A stretch of 64,000 nt of DNA. Origin: Candidatus Palauibacter scopulicola. Its GTDB lineage: Bacteria > Gemmatimonadota > Gemmatimonadetes > Palauibacterales > Palauibacteraceae. The stretch spans positions 37,839 to 101,838 of the forward strand of contig NZ_CANPWG010000058.1 of NCBI RefSeq assembly GCF_947581915.1, read 5' to 3'. Within the stretch, counting starts at the first letter, position 1, and each line of letters begins with the position of its first letter. Under the pieces are notes generated by a model. The model was not told the origin of the DNA, searched no databases, and was given only the letters and a program-made list of their open reading frames with translations. Of this stretch, positions 1 through 6,628 are shown in pieces. Position numbers and translations under genes: made by a program.

Positions 1-1031
1 CCCGGCAGGACGCCGATCCGCACCGCCCCCCCGCGTTCCGGATGCGTGAGCGCGCCGGCGTTCTCGCGTACCGTTCCCAGGTAGTCCGGAACCGGCGGGA
101 GGCCGAGCGACCGGGGATCCGCGGGGTCCGGTCCCGCCATGATCTGCAGCATCAGCGCGGCGTCGACCGCGTCCCGGGCCAGCGGGCCCGGGTGGTCTCG
201 CGTATAGGTGAGAGGCAGGATCCCGTGCAGCGAGACCCGGCCCATCGTCGGCTTGATGCCCGTCAGGGCCTGCGCGTTCGAAGGGTTCGTGATCGAGCCG
301 CCGGTTTGCGTCCCCGTACTCGAGGCCGCCATGCGCGCCGCGACCGCCGTCGCCGATCCGCTCGAGGACCCGCCCGGGCTCACATCGTCCTGGTGCGGAG
401 CCCAGGCGTTCACCGTTGTGCGCTCCCCCGTGGGCGTCGATGCGGCCGTCGTCGCGAGCGGGCCCATCTGGGTCTTGCCGAGCAGGATCGCGCCCGCGTC
501 CCGAAGCCGGGCCCACGAGGTCGCGTCGAAGTCCGGCACGAAGTCCTCGAAGATGAACGAGTTGGCCGTCGTGCGGACTCCGGCCGTGAAGTAGTTGTCC
601 TTGATCGCGAGCGGCACGCCCGTCAGCGGCCCCCGCCCGCGCGTCCGGTCGGCGGCACGGGCCGCCTCGAGCGCGGTCCGGGAAACCACCGTGTTGAACG
701 CCTGGTAGCGGGGCTCCCACCGGCCGATCCGCGCGAGATACGCCTCGACGAGTTCGACCGCGCCCACGTCGCCGTCGCGCAGGAGCCGCGCCGCCTCCGC
801 GAGCGTGAGTTCGGTCGGGTCCGCGGGTTGCGGACGGCCCGCCGGCGGAAGGTCCGGTTCGCCGAGGCGTCCGGCCACGGCCCGGCGACGCGCTCCGTCT
901 GCCCCCGGGGAGCGCGTTCCACTCCCGGATCCCCGGCTGGAGACCGCGCCCAGGGTCGAGGGGGCCGCCAGGGCCGTCGCGGTCAGCGCCGTCATCCGCT
1001 CGAGGAAACGGCGCCGGTTCAGCTCACCCAC
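1..1031 (-). CDS. Tat-exported amidase (amidase signature family), 3' end cut by window edge
   Basis: Hydrolase of the amidase signature family; it should cleave a carboxamide using a Ser-cisSer-Lys triad. The minus-strand reading frame is open from a GTG at 1031 to the window edge, giving about 343 residues without a stop. Lys144 (in IKDN), cis-Ser222 (in GGSSSGSA) and nucleophile Ser246 (in TGGSI) have the spacing seen in known members. The N-terminus carries NRRRFLER followed by an Ala/Thr-rich hydrophobic stretch, a twin-arginine export signal, so the enzyme probably acts outside the cytoplasm and is not the glutamyl-tRNA amidotransferase subunit GatA. The GTG start overlaps the stop of the upstream small ORF by 8 nt, which supports this start and coupled translation. 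The substrate is unknown. The C-terminal part lies beyond the window. Confidence 0.9.
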   Translation of the reverse strand, partial: MGELNRRRFLERMTALTATALAAPSTLGAVSSRGSGSGTRSPGADGARRRAVAGRLGEPDLPPAGRPQPADPTELTLAEAARLLRDGDVGAVELVEAYLARIGRWEPRYQAFNTVVSRTALEAARAADRTRGRGPLTGVPLAIKDNYFTAGVRTTANSFIFEDFVPDFDATSWARLRDAGAILLGKTQMGPLATTAASTPTGERTTVNAWAPHQDDVSPGGSSSGSATAVAARMAASSTGTQTGGSITNPSNAQALTGIKPTMGRVSLHGILPLTYTRDHPGPLARDAVDAALMLQIMAGPDPADPRSLGLPPVPDYLGTVRENAGALTHPERGGAVRIGVLP

Positions 1032-1308
1032 GGTTCCGGGCACTCACTTCGGCGGGGTAGATGGCCGGCGCCGGCCCCATGGGGTCGAACTCGAAGTCCG
1101 CGATCGCCCCGGGCGTCGACCTCAGGAAGCGCCGCGCGGACGCCATGATGCGGCGTTGGTCCGCCGGCGTATCCTCATCGTCCTCGGGGAGCACGGAGAG
1201 ATCGATGCCCGCGAGCGCGAGGCGCGTGCGGATGTACGCGTCGAGTTGCTCGTCCGTCACCTCCTGTGGCGACGCGACGGAACGTGGCGGAGAGGGTCGG
1301 CGGGCCAT
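1024..1308 (-). CDS. Small protein of unknown function coupled to the amidase
   Basis: A 94-residue ORF starting at ATG 1308, chosen because AACGGAGG sits 5-8 nt upstream; longer in-frame starts exist but lack such a site. There is no signal peptide or membrane segment. The sequence is acidic in the middle (SVLPEDDEDTPADQRR) and ends in a Pro/Phe/Asp-rich tail (DFEFDPMGPAPAIYPAE). It overlaps the amidase start by 8 nt, so the two are almost certainly made together, and it may be a partner, folding factor or regulator of that enzyme. I do not recognise the family. Its size resembles GatC, but I see no convincing similarity. Confidence 0.7.
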   Translation of the reverse strand: MARRPSPPRSVASPQEVTDEQLDAYIRTRLALAGIDLSVLPEDDEDTPADQRRIMASARRFLRSTPGAIADFEFDPMGPAPAIYPAEVSARNRG

Positions 1309-1506
1309 GGCGCCTCCGTTGGGGAGAGGTTCGGAAGCATCATGGTGTCGCCGACCGCCGCGCGCCACCGGGGTCTTCGGTTCTGTGTGCGCCACCGGGG
1401 TTTGCCGCGAACCCGAAGCCGCACTAACGTTCACGGAGACGGATGCAAGGCCATATTTCTTGAGCCAACAATTGCCCATAGAGGCTCCGATCCGAAGGCG
1501 GACGTC
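1309..1506. other. Intergenic sequence upstream of the amidase operon and the Trm112-like gene
   Basis: This is the first part of the only gene-free stretch over 300 bases (1309-1655), lying between divergent genes. It should contain the promoter of the minus-strand amidase operon, but I see no convincing -35/-10 pair on either strand. It holds a 13-bp direct repeat (separate entry) and an AT-richer patch around 1443-1480. The rest of the gap holds the leader ORF and hairpins listed below. Confidence 0.5.
1362..1401. repeat. 13-bp direct repeat, period 27
   Basis: GCGCCACCGGGGT occurs exactly at 1362-1374 and again at 1389-1401. Two copies 27 bp apart, about 2.6 helical turns, in a divergent promoter region could be a regulator's tandem site. 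It may equally be a chance duplication in GC-rich DNA. Confidence 0.6.
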
Positions 1507-1587
1507 ATGCCCCGCGGGGACGGCGAAAACCGATGGGAGGAGCCGAACCGTGTTGCGGAGGGCTTCAAGAAATCCCCTTGCATCTGA
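1507..1587 (+). CDS. Candidate 26-residue leader peptide upstream of the Trm112-like gene
   Basis: ATG at 1507 has AAGG about 8 nt upstream and opens a 26-codon frame ending at TGA 1585-1587. The stop falls inside the first of two mutually exclusive hairpins (1574-1600), the layout expected of a translation-sensing attenuator. The peptide, starting MPRGDGENRW and ending FKKSPCI, has no run of a single amino acid, so no sensed metabolite can be inferred. This is tentative, because the frame also belongs to a longer open stretch without a better start. Confidence 0.3.
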   Translation: MPRGDGENRWEEPNRVAEGFKKSPCI

Positions 1588-1623
1588 TTCTACAGAGGGG
1601 GTGACCCACGGGTCGCCCCTTTT
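1574..1623 (+). terminator. Candidate attenuator: competing hairpin plus intrinsic terminator
   Basis: The terminator stem is GGGGTGACCC (1598-1607) pairing with GGGTCGCCCC (1610-1619), followed by TTTT at 1620-1623. The stem holds nine Watson-Crick pairs and one G-T pair, and the two innermost pairs must open to form a loop. An upstream hairpin pairs CCCC (1574-1577) with GGGG (1597-1600) and TCTG (1583-1586) with CAGA (1593-1596). It uses the same G run, so the two folds exclude each other. The structure ends about 33 nt before the GTG of the next gene. It could be an attenuator, or the terminator of a short plus-strand RNA from the intergenic region. Confidence 0.45.
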
Positions 1624-1655
1624 GCATCCGGCGGGGGACGGCATGGGGTGGCGGC

Positions 1656-2393
1656 GTGTTTCTCGAACTGGCTGAAGTCCTGGACTGTCCCGACTGCGGG
1701 GCGTCGGCCGGGCTCGTCGCCTTTGTCGACCGGGCCGCGTCGCGTCGCGTGGTCGAGGGACGCCTGGGCTGCCCCCTGTGCGAGATCGAGGTGCCCATCC
1801 GCCGGGGGACGATGCGCTTCGATCTTTCCGATGCCGAGCGACGCGCCGCTCCGGCGCTCAAGGCGCCGGCGGCTCCGGCCTGGCCCGCCGGGGAAGCCGC
1901 TCCCGATGCGGCCCTTCGCCTTGCCGCGCTGCTGGGCGCGAGCGACCGGGCCGGCATGGTGGTGCTCCTGGGCCCGCGGCTCGCCGCGCACGCCCCCGCC
2001 ATCGCCCGCCTCGGAGACCGTCTCGAGGTGCTCGTCTGGCTGCCGGACGCCGGCGGCCGTTCGCCCCCCCCCGCCGTGGCCGTCGAGGATCTCGCTGCCG
2101 GCGTCGATCCCCTCATGGGCGCCGCGCCGGACCGCTGGCCGATCCGCTCCGGCGCACTGCACGGCATCGCGCTCGCCGCCCCCATGGCGCTCCCACTGTC
2201 CGAGATCTCGCGCTGCGCGCGGCCCGGAGCGCGCCTCGTAGTGGAGACTCCGACCCCCCCGGACCTCGACTCGCTCGCCGCGTCGGAGTTCGCGGAAGTC
2301 GCCTCCGACCGCACCGTCTGGGTCGGTGAACGTCGCCAGGTCTGGCCGGAAACGCAGCCGAAAGATTTGCCACAGCCTGAGAAGACGCTATAA
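1656..2393 (+). CDS. Trm112-like zinc-ribbon protein with a degenerate methyltransferase-like C-terminus
   Basis: A 245-residue cytoplasmic protein starting at GTG 1656. The N-terminus has two CxxC knuckles (CPDCG and CPLCE, about residues 11-14 and 42-45) in a Trm112-like context, a small zinc domain that activates or is fused to methyltransferases. The C-terminal third (ALHGIALAAPMALPLSEISR, then GARLVVETP) resembles the last strands of class I methyltransferases, but the glycine-rich SAM-binding loop is absent. It may be a regulatory or inactive methyltransferase relative. The N-terminal zinc domain is clear; the rest is inference. A near-consensus promoter for the next operon overlaps its 3' end. 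Confidence 0.65.
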   Translation: MFLELAEVLDCPDCGASAGLVAFVDRAASRRVVEGRLGCPLCEIEVPIRRGTMRFDLSDAERRAAPALKAPAAPAWPAGEAAPDAALRLAALLGASDRAGMVVLLGPRLAAHAPAIARLGDRLEVLVWLPDAGGRSPPPAVAVEDLAAGVDPLMGAAPDRWPIRSGALHGIALAAPMALPLSEISRCARPGARLVVETPTPPDLDSLAASEFAEVASDRTVWVGERRQVWPETQPKDLPQPEKTL

Positions 2394-2394
2394 T
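2367..2394 (+). promoter_or_regulatory. Sigma-70-type promoter for the TPR / acyl-CoA ligase / CutA operon
   Basis: TTGCCA at 2367-2372 and a perfect TATAAT at 2389-2394 are separated by 16 bp. This is by far the best promoter match in the window. It lies at the very end of the upstream CDS and predicts transcription from about 2401, giving a leader of about 80 nt before the ATG at 2481. Confidence 0.8.
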
Positions 2395-2480
2395 TCCCCG
2401 TTGTCGCCAGATGTGTGGGGCTGTGTGGAAAGTGGTGGTTGAGTGAGACGTACGGTTCAGCTCGCTCGGGGGGAGGTGGC

Positions 2481-2918
2481 ATGGTGTGGTGGAAGATCTG
2501 GGACAGTGACGGAAGGCGCCGACGGAGGCAGCCGGACTTCTACGAGGAAGGTGTGGAACTCGTTCGGCAGGAACTCTACCATGAGGCGCTCATCTCGTTT
2601 CGGCTCTCCTTGAAGTACGACCCGCGGCATCCGGCCACGCTGGAGCAGATGGCCGTGGTGTATACGCACATCGGACTGACCGATGACGCGGTGCGCGCCT
2701 ACGGGGCCGCCCTCGAGGAGCGCCCGCGCAGCACGGCGGCGCACTACGGCCTGGCCTTCCTCCTGCTGAAGAAGGGCGCGGAGCGCGACGCCTCGCGGCA
2801 CCTTCAGGAGTTCCTCGCCTACGCGCGGGGAGACCGGGAGGAGCCGAGGCATCTCGAGCATGCCCGGCGCACCCTCCAGCGGCTCGGCGTGCCGGCCGCG
2901 GAATCCGTCGCGCACTAG
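2481..2918 (+). CDS. Tetratricopeptide-repeat protein
   Basis: A 145-residue soluble TPR protein. The start at ATG 2481 is preferred over an in-frame GTG at 2415 because GGGAGG lies just upstream and the promoter at 2367-2394 places transcription start near 2401. Two to three TPR-like helical hairpins run through the middle (for example HEALISFRLSLKYDPRHPAT, then DDAVRAYGAALEERPRSTAA), with an Arg-rich, tryptophan-containing N-terminus (MVWWKIW). TPRs bind peptides, so a scaffold or adaptor role is likely, but the partner is unknown. It is the first gene of a run with an acyl-CoA ligase 19 nt downstream. Confidence 0.8.
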   Translation: MVWWKIWDSDGRRRRRQPDFYEEGVELVRQELYHEALISFRLSLKYDPRHPATLEQMAVVYTHIGLTDDAVRAYGAALEERPRSTAAHYGLAFLLLKKGAERDASRHLQEFLAYARGDREEPRHLEHARRTLQRLGVPAAESVAH

Positions 2919-2937
2919 CGGCCCGCGTACGAGCAGC

Positions 2938-4809
2938 GTGCACGTATCGAGCCCGCTCCCGGACGACTATCGGCCCGGCACATTACCGGAACTCTTCCTC
3001 GACGGGCTCTCGCGGCCCCGGAATGACGCGGCGCGCACGCGGGGGGCGGACGGCGCCTGGGTTTCGACCTCCACGGACGACATCGGGCGCCGCGCCCGCG
3101 CCATTGCGCTCGGGCTCCGCACGCGGGGGTTCGTGGCGGGTGACCGCATCGCGATCCTCTCGCAGACCCGCCTCGAGTGGGCCCTGGCCGACTGGGGGAT
3201 CGTCATGGCGGGACTCACCTCCGTCCCCGTCTACCCCGTGCTGCCCGCCGACCAGGTTCGCTACATCCTCGCGGACTCCGGCGCGCGAGCCGTGTTCGTG
3301 GAAGACCAGGAGCAGCTGGACAAGGTCGCGGAGGTAAAGGACGACCTCCCGGCCCTGGAGCTGGCGATCGCCTTCGGGGCCGTCACGGCGCCCGAGGGTT
3401 CCTCGCTCGCGACGCTGCAGCTGGACGCCCTCTCCGATCTCGGCGAATCCGCGCCCGAAGCGCTCGCGGAGACGTACGAGACGCACGCCCGCAAGACGCG
3501 CCCGGAAGACCTGGCGACGCTCATCTACACCTCAGGCACGACGGGCGACCCGAAGGGCGTGATGCTCACGCACGGCAACTTCCATTCGAACGCGGACATG
3601 GCGCTGCGGGTTTTCCCGATGGACTCCACTCACGTGGCCCTCGCGCTCCTGCCCCTCGCACACGTGTTCGAGCGCACCGTCGGCCACTACATCATGTGGC
3701 GCGCGGGCGTGACCGTCGCGTACGCGGAGTCCCCCAACACGGTGGCCCGCGATCTCGGCGAAGTCTCACCCACCTTCATGGCCGCCGTCCCGCGCGTGTT
3801 CGAGAAGGTGCTCGAGCGGGCCGAGGCGAGCGCCCGCGAGGCGGGCGGGGCGAAGCAGAAGATCTTCGACTGGGCGCGCCGCGTCGGGGAAGCGCGCGCG
3901 ACGGCCGAGCTCGATGGACGTCCGGTCGGTCCGGCTCTCCGTCTCCAGGCCGGCCTCGCCGACCGCCTCGTGTTCTCGAAGCTGCGCGCCCGAACGGGGG
4001 GACAGGTGCGCTACTTCGTGAGCGGCGGAGCGCCGCTCGCGCCCGCCATCGCCCGCTTCTTCTTCGCCGCGCGCCTGCCCATCGTCGAAGGGTACGGGCT
4101 CACGGAGACCTCGCCCGCCGTCAGCTTCAATCCGATCGACGCCATCCGCCTCGGCACCGTCGGGAAGCCGATCCCCGGCACCGAGATCCGGATCGCCGAG
4201 GACGGCGAGATCCTCATCCGGGGGCCGCAGATCATGGCGGGCTATTACAACAAGCCCGAGGCGACGGCCGAAGCCATCGACGCCGACGGCTGGTTCCACA
4301 CCGGCGATGTGGGCGAGGTCGACGAGGACGGGTATCTCCGGATCACGGACCGCAAGAAGGATCTCATCATCACCGCCTACGGAAAGAACATCGCCCCGCA
4401 GCCCGTCGAGGCGGAGATCAAGCGGCACCCGATGGTGGCGGAAGCCGTGATGGTGGGCGACGGGAGGAAGTTCCCGATTGTCATCGTCGTGCCCGAATTC
4501 GAGGCCCTTCGTCCGGAGCTGCACGGGGTCGAGGAGGCGGCGGACGCCGACCTCGTCTCGGACGCCCGGACGCGGGACCTGCTCGAACGGGCCGTGCGGG
4601 AAAGCTGCCGGGACTGCGCGCACTACGAGCGGCCGCGCGACGTGCTCCTCGTCCCCGGGCCGTTCACCGTCGAAGGCGGGGAGCTGACGCCGACGCTCAA
4701 GGTCAAGCGCCGCGTGATCGAGACCCGTTTCGCCGACGCGATCGAAGCGCTCTACGAGCGGGCCGAGGACGCCACGAGCGGGCGGGAACGAGAGCGGGAC
4801 CGCCCGTGA
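2938..4809 (+). CDS. Long-chain fatty-acid--CoA ligase (AMP-dependent synthetase)
   Basis: ATP-dependent ligase that activates a fatty acid to its acyl-CoA through an acyl-adenylate (FadD/FAA1 class), feeding beta-oxidation or lipid synthesis. From GTG 2938 it is 623 residues, normal for the long-chain class. The AMP-binding loop YTSGTTGDPKG is at residues 197-207, followed by GYGLTETSP, WFHTGDVGEVDEDGY and the C-terminal hinge region with YGKN. A Lys in the TPTLKVKRR stretch is positioned as the catalytic lysine. No membrane segment is seen. The GTG start is chosen because it follows the TPR stop by 19 nt; earlier in-frame starts lie inside that gene. The 3' end overlaps the cutA start as GTGA. 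Confidence 0.92.
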   Translation: MHVSSPLPDDYRPGTLPELFLDGLSRPRNDAARTRGADGAWVSTSTDDIGRRARAIALGLRTRGFVAGDRIAILSQTRLEWALADWGIVMAGLTSVPVYPVLPADQVRYILADSGARAVFVEDQEQLDKVAEVKDDLPALELAIAFGAVTAPEGSSLATLQLDALSDLGESAPEALAETYETHARKTRPEDLATLIYTSGTTGDPKGVMLTHGNFHSNADMALRVFPMDSTHVALALLPLAHVFERTVGHYIMWRAGVTVAYAESPNTVARDLGEVSPTFMAAVPRVFEKVLERAEASAREAGGAKQKIFDWARRVGEARATAELDGRPVGPALRLQAGLADRLVFSKLRARTGGQVRYFVSGGAPLAPAIARFFFAARLPIVEGYGLTETSPAVSFNPIDAIRLGTVGKPIPGTEIRIAEDGEILIRGPQIMAGYYNKPEATAEAIDADGWFHTGDVGEVDEDGYLRITDRKKDLIITAYGKNIAPQPVEAEIKRHPMVAEAVMVGDGRKFPIVIVVPEFEALRPELHGVEEAADADLVSDARTRDLLERAVRESCRDCAHYERPRDVLLVPGPFTVEGGELTPTLKVKRRVIETRFADAIEALYERAEDATSGRERERDRP

Positions 4810-5123
4810 GCGACGTCGTGGCCGGGCTCGTCACCGGGCCCGACCGCGAGCAACTCGTGCGGCTGGGACGGACCCTCGTCGAGGAACGGCTCATCGCCTG
4901 CCTGAACGTCGTGGACCGCGTGACCTCCGTCTATCGCTGGGAGGGCAAGGTGTGCGAGGACGCGGAAGCCCTCGGCATCCTCAAGACGACGGTCGCCCGC
5001 AGCGATGCCGTGGAGCGGCGCATCCGCGAACTCCACCCCTACGATGTGCCGGAGGTCCTCTTCATCCCCGTGGCCGCCGGCTCCGAGCCCTACCTGGCCT
5101 GGGTCTCCGAACAGGTCGGATAG
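4806..5123 (+). CDS. cutA: CutA1-like divalent-cation tolerance protein
   Basis: A 105-residue small trimeric ferredoxin-fold protein of the CutA1 family, matching the family length. Typical segments are VEERLIACLNVV, SVYRWEGKV and the HPYDVPEV loop. The GTG start overlaps the acyl-CoA ligase stop (GTGA), indicating coupled translation. CutA has been linked to copper tolerance in E. coli, but its real biochemical role is unsettled; proximity to the oppositely oriented SCO/CtaG copper-assembly genes may or may not matter. Confidence 0.93.
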   Translation: MSDVVAGLVTGPDREQLVRLGRTLVEERLIACLNVVDRVTSVYRWEGKVCEDAEALGILKTTVARSDAVERRIRELHPYDVPEVLFIPVAAGSEPYLAWVSEQVG

Positions 5124-5140
5124 TACCCGGCCGCCGCGCC

Positions 5141-5926
5141 TCAGCGGACGGCGTCGTTCTCCGAGCGGTACCAGAACCAGAAGATGATGCCCGCCGCCGT
5201 CCACAGGATCGTGCCTCCTCCGATCCGCATGATCAGCCCCGCGAGCCGCTGGTCTTCCCCCGCGGAGAGGGTGCCCACCGGCGGCGCGAGTTCGTACGTG
5301 GCGTAGAAGGGGAGTTCCGCGAACGTCAGGAAGACGTACGGCAGCGTCATCAACACGGTGCTCGCGATCAGGTAGCCGATCCGCACGCCGAGCGGAAAAC
5401 GCGGCCGGTGCGGCACCGGGCTCACGACGGGCCACCAGAACACGAGTCCGCCGCCCAGCCAGGCCATGTCGATGGCGAGCGAGCCTGCCTGCGTGGCCAT
5501 GAGGCCGTCCACAACCTCCGGCCAGTGCGTCGCGATGACGATCGCGTTGAAGAAGAGCAGCGCGATGAGCGGCCGCGCGAGGAATCCGAGGAGGGAGATG
5601 ACCGCGCCCCCGCGCACCCGTTCCAGCGCCGCGCGCGGTAGGCCCGCGATGAGGAGCGGCGGGGCGAGCAGCGCGATGAGGAGGAACTGCACCATGTGCA
5701 CCGACGCCAGGTATCCCGAACCCAGCGCACCGACCGGCCAGTCCAGCGCGACCCAGAGCATGAGCGCGCCGCCGGCGAAGCGGACGACCTCGAGTCGCGA
5801 AGGCGCGGCGCCCCGCGTGAAGGCGCGATAGGCGAGGCACAGGAGCGCGATGAAGAGCCAGACGCCCGGGTAGGGGCGCCACGACCAGTCCCACGGGATA
5901 CCCTGGGCCGCACACCACCATTGCAT
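5141..5926 (-). CDS. ctaG: Cytochrome c oxidase assembly factor CtaG (caa3 type)
   Basis: A 261-residue polytopic inner-membrane protein with about seven hydrophobic segments. It resembles the CtaG_Caa3 family needed for copper insertion or maturation of caa3-type cytochrome c oxidase. Family-like features include the N-terminal WSWRPYPGVW, histidines in SVHMVQFLLI and ATHWPEVV, and PLLIAGLP. It starts 9 nt after the SCO gene stop and is the last gene of a five-gene minus-strand run. The oxidase subunits are not in this window. This CtaG is unrelated to the proteobacterial Cox11-type protein of the same name. Confidence 0.88.
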   Translation of the reverse strand: MQWWCAAQGIPWDWSWRPYPGVWLFIALLCLAYRAFTRGAAPSRLEVVRFAGGALMLWVALDWPVGALGSGYLASVHMVQFLLIALLAPPLLIAGLPRAALERVRGGAVISLLGFLARPLIALLFFNAIVIATHWPEVVDGLMATQAGSLAIDMAWLGGGLVFWWPVVSPVPHRPRFPLGVRIGYLIASTVLMTLPYVFLTFAELPFYATYELAPPVGTLSAGEDQRLAGLIMRIGGGTILWTAAGIIFWFWYRSENDAVR

Positions 5927-5935
5927 CGCCTGGCC

Positions 5936-6628
5936 TCAGCCGCCGCTCGGACCCGCTTCGCCCCCCGCCTTCGAAACGGACCGGTTGAGTCGCAGGAGCA
6001 GCGGAAGGTCGTGCCGCCAGTCGGTCTGGCGCACGCCGCTCGGGTACAGCGCCCGCGCCACGCCATCGCCCGTGACGGCGACCACCGGCGTCGCATGCCC
6101 CACGAGATACGGCTCTCCCGCGCCCGGTGGGGGCGAGGTCTCTTCGATCCGCGCGGGCGGAAGGCGGAACCCCGCCTGGATCTCGTTCACCGTCTCCATC
6201 TCTCCGTACAGGCCGACGAAGGAGTCGTCGAAGAGGTCCAGCCAGCTCCGCAGCCGGTCCGGCGTGTCGCGCGCCGGATCCGTCGTCACGAAGACGACTT
6301 CGATCTCGCGGCGATCCGCGTAGGAAAGATCGTCGAGCGCGGCCCCGAGCACCGCCATCTGCACGGGACAGATGTCGGGGCAGTTCGTATACCCGAAGAA
6401 GAGCAGCGTGAGCGCCCCCGCGGTCTCCCGCCGGAAGTCGAACCGGCGCCCCCGCGAATCCGTCAGCGCGAACTCCGGCGCCTCGAACGGCTGTTCGACC
6501 GCCAGCCCGCGCAGCTCCCCCGTGCCCTCCGTGCGGTCGAATGCCGTGTCGGGGGAGGCGCAGGCGAGCCCGGCGAGACTGGTCCCGCATGCGACCGCGG
6601 CGGCGGCAACGACGCGCGCCGGCCTCAT
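5936..6628 (-). CDS. SCO1/SenC family copper chaperone
   Basis: A 230-residue thioredoxin-fold protein that delivers copper to, or reduces, the CuA site of cytochrome oxidase. The copper ligands are visible: Cys83 and Cys87 in CPDICP, and His178 in VGHAT. The N-terminus is a signal peptide ending in LAGLACAS, so it may be a lipoprotein, although the lipobox is imperfect. The ATG at 6628 overlaps the DUF445 stop (ATGA). It sits directly upstream of ctaG, which supports the respiratory-assembly role. Confidence 0.92.
   Translation of the reverse strand: MRPARVVAAAAVACGTSLAGLACASPDTAFDRTEGTGELRGLAVEQPFEAPEFALTDSRGRRFDFRRETAGALTLLFFGYTNCPDICPVQMAVLGAALDDLSYADRREIEVVFVTTDPARDTPDRLRSWLDLFDDSFVGLYGEMETVNEIQAGFRLPPARIEETSPPPGAGEPYLVGHATPVVAVTGDGVARALYPSGVRQTDWRHDLPLLLRLNRSVSKAGGEAGPSGG

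Noticed and set aside
1560..1623. Resemblance to part of tmRNA (CTGATTCT followed by G-rich sequence) or another small RNA
   Set aside because: Only an 8-base match; no tRNA-like ends, resume codon or tag reading frame were found.
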